A stretch of DNA of 64,000 bases from Acinetobacter portensis (GCF_023158935.1 NZ_CP096120.1:248001-312000), one strand, 5' to 3'. Counted from the stretch's first letter, positions 9,591 to 18,250 are shown. The notes: a model not told the origin generated them from the sequence alone. Program-made: numbers and translations.

Positions 9591-10322
9591 ATGATTTTGC
9601 TTAATTTATTTAATATAAAGTATTACTCTTATTTGGTTCATCCTTTTAATAAGAAAAAAAGAGAAGCTTTAACAAAAAGAATATTACATGAACGATTTAA
9701 GAGGTTGGCTCCAGATGCATTGCGGGATATATCGAAAGTACTTTCGTCTTACAAACCAAATGTAAAAGTTTGGTTAGCTTTTGGTACCTTATTAGGGGCA
9801 TATCGAGAGAAAAAAATTATAGATTATGATTATGACTTAGATTTCGGAATAATGGATTTTGATATGACGGAAGATTTTATACAATCTATGAAAGCCAATG
9901 GATTTATTCCTTATAAATATTTTAGTATAAAAAGTGATGAAGATTTATTAAATAATTTTATTTCTGAATATACTTTTATATATAAGGGGTTTGTGTTAAT
10001 AGATTTTTTTGTCTGCAAAGAAGTAAATAATCAAATATCAGCTTTTTTATTTGATGCAGAAGATGGATTGACTTGGAATGAAACATTAAAAAAATATAAT
10101 AATGGATTAAGAACAGTAAAACGTAGTTTTTCTAAATTTAATTATAAAAATATCTCTTTTTATGGTTCTGAATTTTTAATTCCTGAGGATACTGAATTAT
10201 ATTTAAGGGAAGCTTATGGGAGAGATTTTATGACTCCAAAACAATATTCATATTCTGAAAGACCAAAAACTAACGAATGTATATTAGATGCTTCGACTGT
10301 AGGGATAGAAGTAAAAATGTGA
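9591..10322 (+). CDS. LicD/fukutin-like transferase
   Basis: Protein of up to 243 residues. The core motif is VWLAFGTLLGAYREKKII followed by the acidic DYDYDLDFGI, the nucleotidyltransferase-fold signature of the LicD family, and it ends with the family's LREAYGRDFM motif. LicD proteins transfer phosphocholine or another phosphodiester substituent to surface glycans; no choline kinase or CDP-choline synthase is nearby, so the substituent is open. The ATG at 9591 touches the Shine-Dalgarno GGAG (9587-9590); TTG at 9597 is six bases away and may be the real start. Confidence 0.75.
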   Translation: MILLNLFNIKYYSYLVHPFNKKKREALTKRILHERFKRLAPDALRDISKVLSSYKPNVKVWLAFGTLLGAYREKKIIDYDYDLDFGIMDFDMTEDFIQSMKANGFIPYKYFSIKSDEDLLNNFISEYTFIYKGFVLIDFFVCKEVNNQISAFLFDAEDGLTWNETLKKYNNGLRTVKRSFSKFNYKNISFYGSEFLIPEDTELYLREAYGRDFMTPKQYSYSERPKTNECILDASTVGIEVKM

Positions 10323-10339
10323 ATTAGTGGTTAATATTT

Positions 10340-11119
10340 ATGAAAATTTATTGTATATCTCTTGATGTTGATTATAGCCGACGTGAGTGTTTGTCGAAAA
10401 AATTTAAGACTAAGTATTCTGAATTTTATATAGTTTCAGCAGTCAATGGTAATGAGTTGACTGCCAAAAATTATTTTGGATATACGCAATCGTACTTTCA
10501 TAAATATAAATACTTATTAACACCAAGTGAAATTGGTTGTAGTTTAAGTCATGTTGCAGCACTTAAAAGCTTTCTTAAGACTGATGAAAAATATGCTTTA
10601 ATTTTAGAAGATGATGTTATTGGTTCGGATGTAGATATAGAGCGAATTAAAAAAATTGTTGATAGGTTAGATTTTACAGGTGTTGTAATGTGTGGCGGTC
10701 AAGAGGGATTGCCGCTGGATTGGAATGATTATAGGTATGGGAAATCAACAGAAATTGATCCAAACCTTTATAAGGTAAATAAGTACTCAATTAAATTTTT
10801 TTCTAGAACAGTCTGTTATGTTGTCGATAGAGATTTTGCCTCACATTATGTAGATATGAATGATAATTTCATTCACTTAGCTGATGATTGGGTTAAATAT
10901 TTTGATAATACTAATTATTCATTTTATTATAAGAATATAATGAAGCATCCAATTGATTTATCGGGAAGTCATATTGAGAGTCAGCGTAAGTTGACTCAAA
11001 AGGCTCAATATAAGATAAATTTTTTACAAACTATATTTTGGTATAAGTGTTATAGGAAATTGATTAATTTAGGATATTTATTAATTTCAATCTTAAGTAA
11101 GGATGAAAAAATTAAATAA
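10340..11119 (+). CDS. Glycosyltransferase family 25, copy 1
   Basis: Protein of 259 residues. The GT25 pattern is clear: IYCISLDVDYSRREC at the N-terminus, SEIGCSLSHVAALKSF near residue 75, and the metal/donor motif ALILEDDV near residue 93. A conserved HPIDLSGSHIESQRK lies near the C-terminus. GT25 enzymes, for example LgtB/LgtE, add sugars such as galactose to lipooligosaccharide and other glycans in the cytoplasm. A paralogue lies 0.8 kb downstream with the same motif order, so a duplication within the island is likely. Specific sugar unknown. Confidence 0.85.
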   Translation: MKIYCISLDVDYSRRECLSKKFKTKYSEFYIVSAVNGNELTAKNYFGYTQSYFHKYKYLLTPSEIGCSLSHVAALKSFLKTDEKYALILEDDVIGSDVDIERIKKIVDRLDFTGVVMCGGQEGLPLDWNDYRYGKSTEIDPNLYKVNKYSIKFFSRTVCYVVDRDFASHYVDMNDNFIHLADDWVKYFDNTNYSFYYKNIMKHPIDLSGSHIESQRKLTQKAQYKINFLQTIFWYKCYRKLINLGYLLISILSKDEKIK

Positions 11120-11151
11120 TTTTTTTATGTAGATATGTTTAAGGGGGATGT

Positions 11152-11940
11152 TTGAATAAAATATTAAAAAAAATATTGAATATTATTGATTATATTAATG
11201 TTGGATCATTTATTTTTATCTCAGAAGAAATTTCTACTTTTGAGAAGAATAAAATTTATGATTTAAAACAAACATTAGATTTAGTTTATGAAAATGAGTT
11301 AAGTTTAGTCCGTTTTGGAGATGGAGAAATAAATCACTGTCTTTATTCGCATATATCAAGTGATTGGCAGGAGGGTTCTGCTGCCCTGTCAGATGAGTTA
11401 TCGTCTATTTTAATTGGTACTAATGATAAAATATTAGTTTGTATTCCTGCTGCTAATTTATATAGCCGTTGGTGGAAAAGATATTGGATAAATAATTGGT
11501 ATCCGTTTAAGCAGAAAATAAGCCTAACAAAAAAATACGGTAATTCATTTATTACCCGGCCAGAGTTTTTTTTGGCATATAAGTATGATGGTGTTGGTTT
11601 CTGGCAACGTATTTGGGAAGATAAAGAAGTTGTATTTATAACAGGAGAGGGAAGTCGATTTAATTATAATCATGAACTTTTTTCTAATATAAAATCATAT
11701 GAAACATTGTTATCTAGAAGTAAGAATGCTTATTCTGATTTAAATAGATTAGTTAATTTGGTCAATATGGAATGTAATAAAGAAAAGTTATTCATTATTG
11801 CTTTAGGTCAATCTGGTACTGTTTTAGCGTATAGATTGCAGTTGTTAGGGTACCGGGCATTAGATATAGGTCATATAGATAGATCTTATGATTATGTCTT
11901 TAAAAATGGACAGCTTCCAGAAGATGTTAGTTATAAGTAA
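11152..11940 (+). CDS. GT-D fold (DUF1792-type) glycosyltransferase
   Basis: Protein of 262 residues starting with TTG at 11152, behind AGGGGG at 11142-11147. The domain begins with SLVRFGDGEINHCL, has RWWKRYW and FITRPEFFLAYK in the middle, VVFITGEGSRFNYN, and ends with LGQSGTVLAYRLQLLGYRALDIGH. This matches the GT-D type domain first described in serine-rich-repeat protein glycosylation of streptococci, where it extends O-glycans. Here it lies between two GT25 genes and its stop codon shares one base with the next start. Donor and acceptor cannot be deduced. Confidence 0.75.
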   Translation: MNKILKKILNIIDYINVGSFIFISEEISTFEKNKIYDLKQTLDLVYENELSLVRFGDGEINHCLYSHISSDWQEGSAALSDELSSILIGTNDKILVCIPAANLYSRWWKRYWINNWYPFKQKISLTKKYGNSFITRPEFFLAYKYDGVGFWQRIWEDKEVVFITGEGSRFNYNHELFSNIKSYETLLSRSKNAYSDLNRLVNLVNMECNKEKLFIIALGQSGTVLAYRLQLLGYRALDIGHIDRSYDYVFKNGQLPEDVSYK

Positions 11941-12692
11941 TGAAAATTTATGTTATTTCCTTAATTTCAGATGATTTACGAAGAGAGAACTTAAGAAAAT
12001 GTTTTCCTCTAATGTATTGCCATTTTAACTTTATAAATGCTGTTAACAAAACACAAATATATTCTTTTATAGAACCAAAAAATATAAGACAGACCAAAGT
12101 ACAGATTTCTAATGTTGAAATTGCATGTGCATTAAGTCATGGTTTAATTTATAAAAAAATGATTTCAGAAAATTTAGAAAGTTGTATCGTATTCGAGGAT
12201 GATGTTTTAGGATGTGATCAAGATATTCATAGGTTAGTTGATATTTATACTAGACTTCCTAAAAGTAGTATTTTATTGGCTGGTGGAATGGACGGCATGA
12301 AATCTAGAAAATATTTATACGGAAAAGCTGTTTTTCCTAATGTTTATCGGATTGATCCCGCCTACTATAAATTTTTAGTCAGAGCATGCTGCTATGTTGT
12401 ACCTAAAAGTATTGCTGAAAAAATATTAAACATTCAAAAAAATAGTCTTATTCGAGCCGATGAATGGGGGGAGTTTTTAAAAAATGAGAAAAATGTTTAT
12501 TTCTCTCCGATTTTTCATCATCCATTAGATCTAGCTCCTAGTCATATTGAGTTTGCTCGTAGACAGGAATTAAATGGTTTCTTTAAAAGGTTGTTAAGGG
12601 AAGGTCTCTTCTTTACTTTTTATAAGGTAGTAGATCGTTATGTTTTAAAAAAAATTGCTAAATTAAAAGGGCTTGATTCTATATTTAAATAA
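11940..12692 (+). CDS. Glycosyltransferase family 25, copy 2
   Basis: Protein of 250 residues and paralogue of the GT25 at 10340. It shows IYVISLISDDLRREN, VEIACALSHGLIYKKM, SCIVFEDDV and HPLDLAPSHIEFARR at matching positions. Its ATG overlaps the stop of the GT-D gene by one base (TAATG), so translation is coupled. Its end overlaps by 8 bp the end of the converging GT4 gene. Probably adds a further sugar in the same glycan; identity unknown. Confidence 0.85.
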   Translation: MKIYVISLISDDLRRENLRKCFPLMYCHFNFINAVNKTQIYSFIEPKNIRQTKVQISNVEIACALSHGLIYKKMISENLESCIVFEDDVLGCDQDIHRLVDIYTRLPKSSILLAGGMDGMKSRKYLYGKAVFPNVYRIDPAYYKFLVRACCYVVPKSIAEKILNIQKNSLIRADEWGEFLKNEKNVYFSPIFHHPLDLAPSHIEFARRQELNGFFKRLLREGLFFTFYKVVDRYVLKKIAKLKGLDSIFK

Positions 12693-13734
12693 TATTTTTT
12701 GAAATATCATTCCATGTGGAAAATAGAATATTAAATTTATGTTTTTCTAATAAGATGATTTTTATTGCCTTAGCTAAATCATTTGGATTGTGATTTTTTG
12801 AAATGTAGTTCAAGTCGTGATCTTTAAATTTATAGTTGTTCAATACATGATTTGAGTTAGTCATTACGATTGGAATATTCATAGCAGCATACTCACCAAT
12901 TTTACAAGATGAAGCATGATCTAAGAATGCTGAATTTCTATATGGGAGTGTTAGTAAGTCACAACATGCCATAGCAATTGGTACATCTGTAAAAGGAACA
13001 TTTCCTAAAAAATGTATAAACTCATATTCTAAATTTAAATCATCACGTTTCTTTCCACCAAGTAATATATAAATTTTACTATTTTCTTCGTGTAGTAATT
13101 TTACAGCTGAAATCAAATCATCAATACCACGTTCTATCTCCATACTTCCAAAATAGCCGACATAAATTATATTTTGATCTAAATTTAAAAATGATCTAGA
13201 TTGATTTTTATTTCTGGGATAGAAGAGATTAGTATCAATTCCATTTGGAACTAAGAGTGATTTTTTGCACAATAATTCACTCTCATGCTGTAACTTTTTA
13301 CTAGCGAATAGGCATGTATCTGCATGTTTTAAGAGAAACTGAAATAAATTTTTAAAGCCTAAATTTTTGTATCCTGTAAAAGCATCATATTTATCGTAAA
13401 CATCAAATATAAATTTTGCTCTGCATATTTTAGCTAGAATAAATGAAAATAAACCGATATAACAATCACCACTTGCAACTATAGTTTTAGGTCTATCTAC
13501 GAATAATGTTTTTATTACATGAATAATAAAGATAAAGCTAAAAATAGGTGTGGATGTGATTTTTAATGCCTCATGCTGATCTTTAATTTTTTCTTTACTG
13601 TGATAATCCACTAACCATAAATCTGTTTTAGTTTCTTTAGACCAATAGTAGGGTAATTGATAAATACGTCCAAACTTTTCTGTATAAGCATCTCGATTGG
13701 TATAGAAGCGTTTTCCAATAAATAATATGCTCAT
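12685..13734 (-). CDS. Glycosyltransferase, GT4-like (GT-B fold)
   Basis: Protein of 349 residues. The N-terminal half has SILFIGKRF and PKTIVASGDCYIGLFSFILA; the C-terminal half has VPNGIDTNLFYP, YVGYFGSMEIERGIDDLI and IGEYAAMNIPIVMTNSN, which are the donor-binding landmarks of GT4 enzymes. It begins within the last codon of the upstream GT4 gene (ATGA overlap), so the two are one transcription unit reading leftward. Sugar specificity is unknown. Confidence 0.8.
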   Translation of the reverse strand: MSILFIGKRFYTNRDAYTEKFGRIYQLPYYWSKETKTDLWLVDYHSKEKIKDQHEALKITSTPIFSFIFIIHVIKTLFVDRPKTIVASGDCYIGLFSFILAKICRAKFIFDVYDKYDAFTGYKNLGFKNLFQFLLKHADTCLFASKKLQHESELLCKKSLLVPNGIDTNLFYPRNKNQSRSFLNLDQNIIYVGYFGSMEIERGIDDLISAVKLLHEENSKIYILLGGKKRDDLNLEYEFIHFLGNVPFTDVPIAMACCDLLTLPYRNSAFLDHASSCKIGEYAAMNIPIVMTNSNHVLNNYKFKDHDLNYISKNHNPNDLAKAIKIILLEKHKFNILFSTWNDISKNII

Positions 13735-14876
13735 TGAAAGCTCTCAATTATATTATTGAACTTAGATTTTAATTTTATCCAAGAAAAATTATTGGCAAAA
13801 TTGTAGCAGTCTTCAGAAGTTACATGGGATTGTTTTTGAAGGATTTCTATTGTTAATTTTGAAAAGTTTTCATAATCATCATTATTAATTAAAAAACCAG
13901 TCTTTTTATCTTCAATAGCATCCACAATTCCACCTGTTTTAAATGCAATGGTTGGTGTTCCATGTGCTGCTGCTTCAATAGCAACCATGCCAAATCCTTC
14001 TGGATCATCTGGAATATGTTTTACGGGAAAGATGTGTAAATCTGCAAGATAAAACCATGATGAAAGAAGCCTGTCATTTGAAATATTACCAATAAATATG
14101 ATGTGATTTTCAATATTATGTTGTTTGGCGATATGTAGAATTTCTTCTTTGCTTTGAAAATTCTTATTTAATGATTGTGATGGTGTATCACCAATAATAA
14201 CTAATTTTGTATTTGGTGCTTTCGCAATAATTGAGGGTAAAGATAAGTCTACAAATTCTTTAAGTGCTTTCCTTTTCGTTAAGCGCCCAACAGATATAAG
14301 AGTCTTTGAGTTTTCTAAATTGTAGTCTTGTTTTAATTTATCAATAAGAAGTAAATTTTTATCTAATGGGGGATAAGTAACGCCAGGGTGAATAATATTG
14401 ATTTTATTGTTAGGGATTTTCTTACTTTTGCAAATTTCTAGCGTTGGTGTACTATTTGCAATAATTTGATCTGCATTTCGGATAAAAGGTACCCATATAT
14501 AATTATATATAGGGTGGTTTGTCGCAATGTCTAACCCATGTATATAAATAATACTCTTTTTTCTAAATATTTTTGACCAAAAAACAACAATAGGTGCTGT
14601 AAGACCACTACCTGCAAACAAAATATCAGGCTTTTGTTTTAAGCAAATGAGCAACGTTTTAAAAAAAGCGAAAATTAAAAAAATAGGTAAAGGATTAAGT
14701 GGGATTCCCATAAAGTCACAATTTTTAGGTGCTAGTTTTTTTGCATCATGATGGCTTAAAAGAATAATTTTATGGTCATTACTCAATTCATCAGCAATAT
14801 GCCAATTCAAACGCTCCATACCGCCAATGAGAGGTGGAAGATTTCGAGTCACGATTAAAATTCTTTTGTTACTCAT
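13731..14876 (-). CDS. Glycosyltransferase family 4
   Basis: Protein of about 381 residues. ATG at 14876 is taken as start; a GTG two codons upstream is possible and no clear Shine-Dalgarno is seen. N-terminal motif PPLIGGMERLNWHIADEL, central VSVGRLTKRKALKEF and the catalytic/donor motif EGFGMVAIEAAAHGTPTIAF followed by GGIVDAIED are classic GT4. Acts in the cytoplasm with a nucleotide-sugar donor. First gene of the leftward pair of the island, divergent from the PglL gene. Confidence 0.85.
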   Translation of the reverse strand: MSNKRILIVTRNLPPLIGGMERLNWHIADELSNDHKIILLSHHDAKKLAPKNCDFMGIPLNPLPIFLIFAFFKTLLICLKQKPDILFAGSGLTAPIVVFWSKIFRKKSIIYIHGLDIATNHPIYNYIWVPFIRNADQIIANSTPTLEICKSKKIPNNKINIIHPGVTYPPLDKNLLLIDKLKQDYNLENSKTLISVGRLTKRKALKEFVDLSLPSIIAKAPNTKLVIIGDTPSQSLNKNFQSKEEILHIAKQHNIENHIIFIGNISNDRLLSSWFYLADLHIFPVKHIPDDPEGFGMVAIEAAAHGTPTIAFKTGGIVDAIEDKKTGFLINNDDYENFSKLTIEILQKQSHVTSEDCYNFANNFSWIKLKSKFNNIIESFQ

Positions 14877-15011
14877 AGTCACATGAAAGTTAGAGTTATT
14901 TTTGTATTATAGGGCGTTTGCTTATTATTGCTATGTTAATTATAAGAAGCATTTATTTTTTTTATAGGTATTTTTCTTTATCATATCTAAAATTTTAGTA
15001 TTTGCTTAAAT

Positions 15012-16637
15012 ATGAACTTCCTTTTGGTTTTATTGGCGAGTGTATTTATTTCGCTCGCTTGGCTTATTCCTATCCATTACCACCCGTGGGTAACCTATAC
15101 AGGCGAGCTTTACGCATTTTTTGCGTTAATTACACTTGCTGCTTTACTTGTAAAAGAGAAAGTTCATATACCTAAGCTCACTTTAGGTTTAGTGGCATTA
15201 GCCATTGTTCCTTTAGGGCAGTTTTTGTTTGGAAAAGTATTTTTCTTTAGTAATGCTTTAATGAGTTCTATTTATATTTTAGGTCTTTGGTTTGCAATTA
15301 TATTTGGCTATAACCTCAGCATGGGTAAATTTAATAGAGAGCAAACTTTTACTACTTTAAGTTATGTATTTTTATTATCTGGCGTTTTAACCGCATTTAT
15401 TGCAATTTGCCAATGGCTGAATTTAGATGAAATACTTCCTGGAATTACACGCCTAGTCAATGCACGCCCGTATGCAAACTTTGCACAGCCAAATAATATG
15501 GCAACATTCTTGCTCATGGCTTTGCTTGCTTGTTTATATTTATTCGAAAAACAAAAAATAAAAGCATCTGTATTAGTAAGTTGTACATTTGTCATGCTTA
15601 TTAGTCTTGCACTTAGTCAATCTAGAACATCTTGGGTTGCTTGTGCGTGTATTCTTGCTTATTTGGGATATCAGCAGTTTAAAGGTCAAATTATAATTAA
15701 ATGGTATACCTTAACTGCTTGGTTAGCTGTATTTGTTGGGCTTATCTTCTTATTTCCTGTTTTGGGTGCATATCTGAGTCAATTTTCAGATGCACAAATT
15801 AAGTCTGTAGATATTGCACGACGTGCAACAGGTGATATGTCGCGTTTAGCAATTTGGAAGCAGATGCTACATGCTGTCGAACATCAGCCGTGGTTTGGTT
15901 ATGGTTGGTTTCAATCGAGCACTGCATACACAACCATTAGTGAATACTTCCAAGGGCCTGTATGGGTACGTAGCGCGCATAATTTCATACTCGATTTTAT
16001 TCTTTGGAATGGTGCAATTATTGGTGTGCCATTTTTAGCCTATTTCAGCTATTGGGGATACCAACTTCAAAAGCATGTGAAATCTACAGAATCAATTATT
16101 GGTATTTTAATGGTTGGGGTCTTCATTGTTCATGCGATGCTAGAATTCCCGCAAAATTATGCATATTTCTTACTTCCTGTTGGTTTTATTATTGGTGTTA
16201 TTCAAGCACAACGCGTGTTAAATACAGATATCGTTGTATCACCAGTTTTTATGAAATTAAGTTTTGTTGCAGGTATTATTTTATTGGCTGTTATCTATCG
16301 AGATTATGATGTTGCTTCAACTCGATTAAGTCAGGCAATGAAATATGAAAAAACACCTGAAAAAATAACCAATTATCAACCTGTACTTTTGCTTACAGAG
16401 TTTAAACACAGAATTGAATGGGTGAAGATGGATCCTTATAGCAAAGTGTCACCTCAGCAAATTGAAGATATCTCACACATCGTTTTACTTTATCCAACAA
16501 GCTATAACATGGTGAAATTTGCAAGATTGCTTGCATTTAATGGCTATGAAGCAGAGGCTAAACATCAATTGAAAATGATTAAAATTATTCGTAAGGCAGA
16601 TATTCCTTATGAAAATATTTTAAAGTCTGAATTTTAA
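15012..16637 (+). CDS. pglL: PglL-type O-oligosaccharyltransferase
   Basis: Polytopic protein of 541 residues with about 12 membrane segments. It carries ARPYANFAQPNNMATFL and SQSRTSWVA of the PglL N-terminal domain, GYGWFQSSTAY, and the Wzy_C motif VRSAHNFILDFILWNGAI with the His essential in PglL/O-antigen ligases, then HAMLEFPQNYAYFLLPVGF. The family transfers lipid-linked glycans onto Ser/Thr of periplasmic proteins. In several Acinetobacter an enzyme of this kind lies just after pilA and before bfr; here 11 kb of glycan genes separate it from pilA. Whether it modifies PilA or many proteins cannot be decided from sequence. Confidence 0.85.
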   Translation: MNFLLVLLASVFISLAWLIPIHYHPWVTYTGELYAFFALITLAALLVKEKVHIPKLTLGLVALAIVPLGQFLFGKVFFFSNALMSSIYILGLWFAIIFGYNLSMGKFNREQTFTTLSYVFLLSGVLTAFIAICQWLNLDEILPGITRLVNARPYANFAQPNNMATFLLMALLACLYLFEKQKIKASVLVSCTFVMLISLALSQSRTSWVACACILAYLGYQQFKGQIIIKWYTLTAWLAVFVGLIFLFPVLGAYLSQFSDAQIKSVDIARRATGDMSRLAIWKQMLHAVEHQPWFGYGWFQSSTAYTTISEYFQGPVWVRSAHNFILDFILWNGAIIGVPFLAYFSYWGYQLQKHVKSTESIIGILMVGVFIVHAMLEFPQNYAYFLLPVGFIIGVIQAQRVLNTDIVVSPVFMKLSFVAGIILLAVIYRDYDVASTRLSQAMKYEKTPEKITNYQPVLLLTEFKHRIEWVKMDPYSKVSPQQIEDISHIVLLYPTSYNMVKFARLLAFNGYEAEAKHQLKMIKIIRKADIPYENILKSEF

Positions 16638-16659
16638 ATACGAATCTAAGAAAATAAAA

Positions 16660-16685
16660 AAGCCAGCAAGATGCTGGCTTTTTTA
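16660..16685. terminator. Bidirectional terminator between pglL and bfr
   Basis: AGCCAGCA/TGCTGGCT stem with A run on the left and T run on the right; it serves the converging genes. Confidence 0.85.
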
Positions 16686-16698
16686 TGATAGAAATATT

Positions 16699-17163
16699 TT
16701 AAAGCTGACTTTGAATGTAATTTTCAGTGCCAACTGTTTCTACTAAATCTAATTGAGTCGTTGTCCAATCTAGATATTCTTCTTCTTTTTCAAGAATCTC
16801 TTGAACGATGTCACGCGTAACATAATCAAGTTCTTGTTCAGCTAAAACGACAGCTTTCTGAAGTGCTTCAATATTTTCTTTAACTTTGCGAACATCACAG
16901 TTTAGAACTTCAACTGTATGCTGACCAATATAAAGCTTACCTAAGTGTTGTAAATTTGGTAAACCTTCCAAGAATAAAACACGCTCAATAATTTTATCTG
17001 CATGTTTCATTTGGCGAATAGATTCTTTGTATTCAGCAGAACCTAATTTTTCAATTCCCCAATCATTAAACATGCGTGAATGCAAGAAATATTGGTTAAT
17101 TGCCGTTAAATGATGATAAAGCACCTGATTTAGCTGGTTAATCACATCACGATTGCCTTTCAT
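16699..17163 (-). CDS. bfr: Bacterioferritin, haem-binding type with degenerate ferroxidase site
   Basis: Protein of 154 residues. Start at 17163 (MKGNRDVINQ) is supported by GGAG upstream and by alignment with E. coli Bfr. The haem ligand Met52 is present (RQMKHADKIIER). Using E. coli numbering, four of six ferroxidase ligands are changed: Glu18 to His, Glu51 to Gln, Glu94 to Val, His130 to Tyr; His54 and Glu127 remain. This is the pattern of the haem-type subunit of two-subunit bacterioferritins, which relies on a partner for iron oxidation. No partner lies in the window. The gene for its electron donor, bfd, is just upstream. Confidence 0.9.
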   Translation of the reverse strand: MKGNRDVINQLNQVLYHHLTAINQYFLHSRMFNDWGIEKLGSAEYKESIRQMKHADKIIERVLFLEGLPNLQHLGKLYIGQHTVEVLNCDVRKVKENIEALQKAVVLAEQELDYVTRDIVQEILEKEEEYLDWTTTQLDLVETVGTENYIQSQL

Positions 17164-17322
17164 TAAACTACTCCATCCATTATTCAATGCTTGTTCATCA
17201 AGCGGCACTTTTAATTATATTAACCAACAGAAGCACTATTGGCGAGAGATTTATAGAACAGCAAATGAAAATCGCAATCAAAATCAAAAGTACACATCGA
17301 GAATTATATAAACGTAAGGCAA

Positions 17323-17350
17323 TAAAAACCCGCTAGAGTCAGAAGCGGGG
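17323..17350 (-). terminator. Terminator of bfd
   Basis: Read leftward, CCCGCT/AGCGGG stem followed by a T run. Confidence 0.75.
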
Positions 17351-17411
17351 GAGGAATAATGATCTTTAGATCATTGGTTTTATAATTATGCTTATTTGTT
17401 TGAAAACTGAG

Positions 17412-17606
17412 TTAGGCTGCAATTGCTAATCGAGAAGCAATCATTGAAATTTCATCGCTAATAATTGAACGAGCTTCTGGTGCACAACGACCACAGCATG
17501 TGCCAAGATCTAATAAATCACGTACGTCTCTATAGCTATCTGCGCCATTTGCAATAGCATCTTTAATGTCTTGATCTGTAATACCACGGCACAAACAAAC
17601 GTACAT
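17412..17606 (-). CDS. bfd: Bacterioferritin-associated ferredoxin
   Basis: Protein of 64 residues. The start at Met-Tyr-Val-Cys (17606) fits the family; a GTG/ATG four codons upstream is possible. The four [2Fe-2S] cysteines occur as CLC near the N-terminus and CCGRC in the middle. Bfd reduces the haem of bacterioferritin so that stored iron is released to the cytoplasm. Lying upstream of bfr but with its own terminator, it can be expressed separately, which fits induction by iron starvation while bfr follows iron surplus. A Fur-like site lies about 45 bp upstream of the start. Confidence 0.92.
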   Translation of the reverse strand: MYVCLCRGITDQDIKDAIANGADSYRDVRDLLDLGTCCGRCAPEARSIISDEISMIASRLAIAA

Positions 17607-17648
17607 TGATACAACCATAAAAGAATAAATAAGATAAGTGATATTATT

Positions 17649-17667
17649 GATAATTATTATCGTTTGT
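17649..17667. promoter_or_regulatory. Candidate Fur box upstream of bfd
   Basis: GATAATTATTATCGTTTGT agrees with the 19-bp Fur consensus at 13 positions by eye. It lies upstream of bfd, a gene usually repressed by Fur. Confidence 0.5.
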
Positions 17668-17715
17668 CAATAAAAATCATTTAAATTGTCTTTTATTGTT
17701 ATTGAGTTTTTGAAT

Positions 17716-17777
17716 AAAAAAATGCCACCTGAGCGAGAATTTGAGTGTTGCTCAAATTTTAGCGCAAGTGGCATTTA
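17716..17777 (-). terminator. Large two-part hairpin terminator of ridA
   Basis: Outer arms AAATGCCAC and GTGGCATTT enclose an inner stem ATTTGAG/CTCAAAT; a T run follows when read leftward. Confidence 0.75.
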
Positions 17778-17792
17778 TAATTAAATTTTAAG

Positions 17793-18176
17793 TTATTGAT
17801 TAATAACAACAATACCATCCATTTCAACCAGAGCACCTTTAGGTAAGCTAGCAACGCCTAGTGCTGCACGAGCAGGATAAGGTTGAGCAAAATATTCGCC
17901 CATAATTTGGTTTACAAGTTGGAAATGAGATAAATCTGTTAAGAAGATATTTAATTTAGCGATATCTGCCAAAGAGCCACCAGCAGCTTCACATACTGCT
18001 TTTACGTTATCAAACACACGTCGAATTTGTGCTTCAATACCTTCAACAAGTTCCATGCTATATGGGTCTAAACCAATTTGACCAGAAAGATATAGGGTAT
18101 TACCCACTAAAATAGCTTGAGAATAAGTACCGATAGCAGCAGGTGCATTTTCAGTATGAATCACTTGGCGGGACAT
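17793..18176 (-). CDS. ridA: RidA family reactive-intermediate deaminase
   Basis: Protein of 127 residues, the usual length. It has SGQIGLDP near residue 32 and the signature [21 protein letters not shown] with the catalytic Arg that holds the substrate carboxylate. The family hydrolyses reactive enamine/imine products of PLP enzymes such as threonine dehydratase and so protects cytoplasmic enzymes. It lies 75 bp after spoT on the same strand and is followed by a strong terminator. Confidence 0.9.
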   Translation of the reverse strand: MSRQVIHTENAPAAIGTYSQAILVGNTLYLSGQIGLDPYSMELVEGIEAQIRRVFDNVKAVCEAAGGSLADIAKLNIFLTDLSHFQLVNQIMGEYFAQPYPARAALGVASLPKGALVEMDGIVVINQ

Positions 18177-18250
18177 CTATTTCTCCTTTGGTCATTTTCA
18201 ACTCATCATAAGCTATAGAACTGCTTCATAGAAGCCTTTCTTACTAAATT

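Noticed and set aside
16004..16309. 101-codon frame inside pglL
   Set aside because: Out-of-frame reading of membrane-helix codons, rich in Cys/Tyr/Trp, without a start signal.
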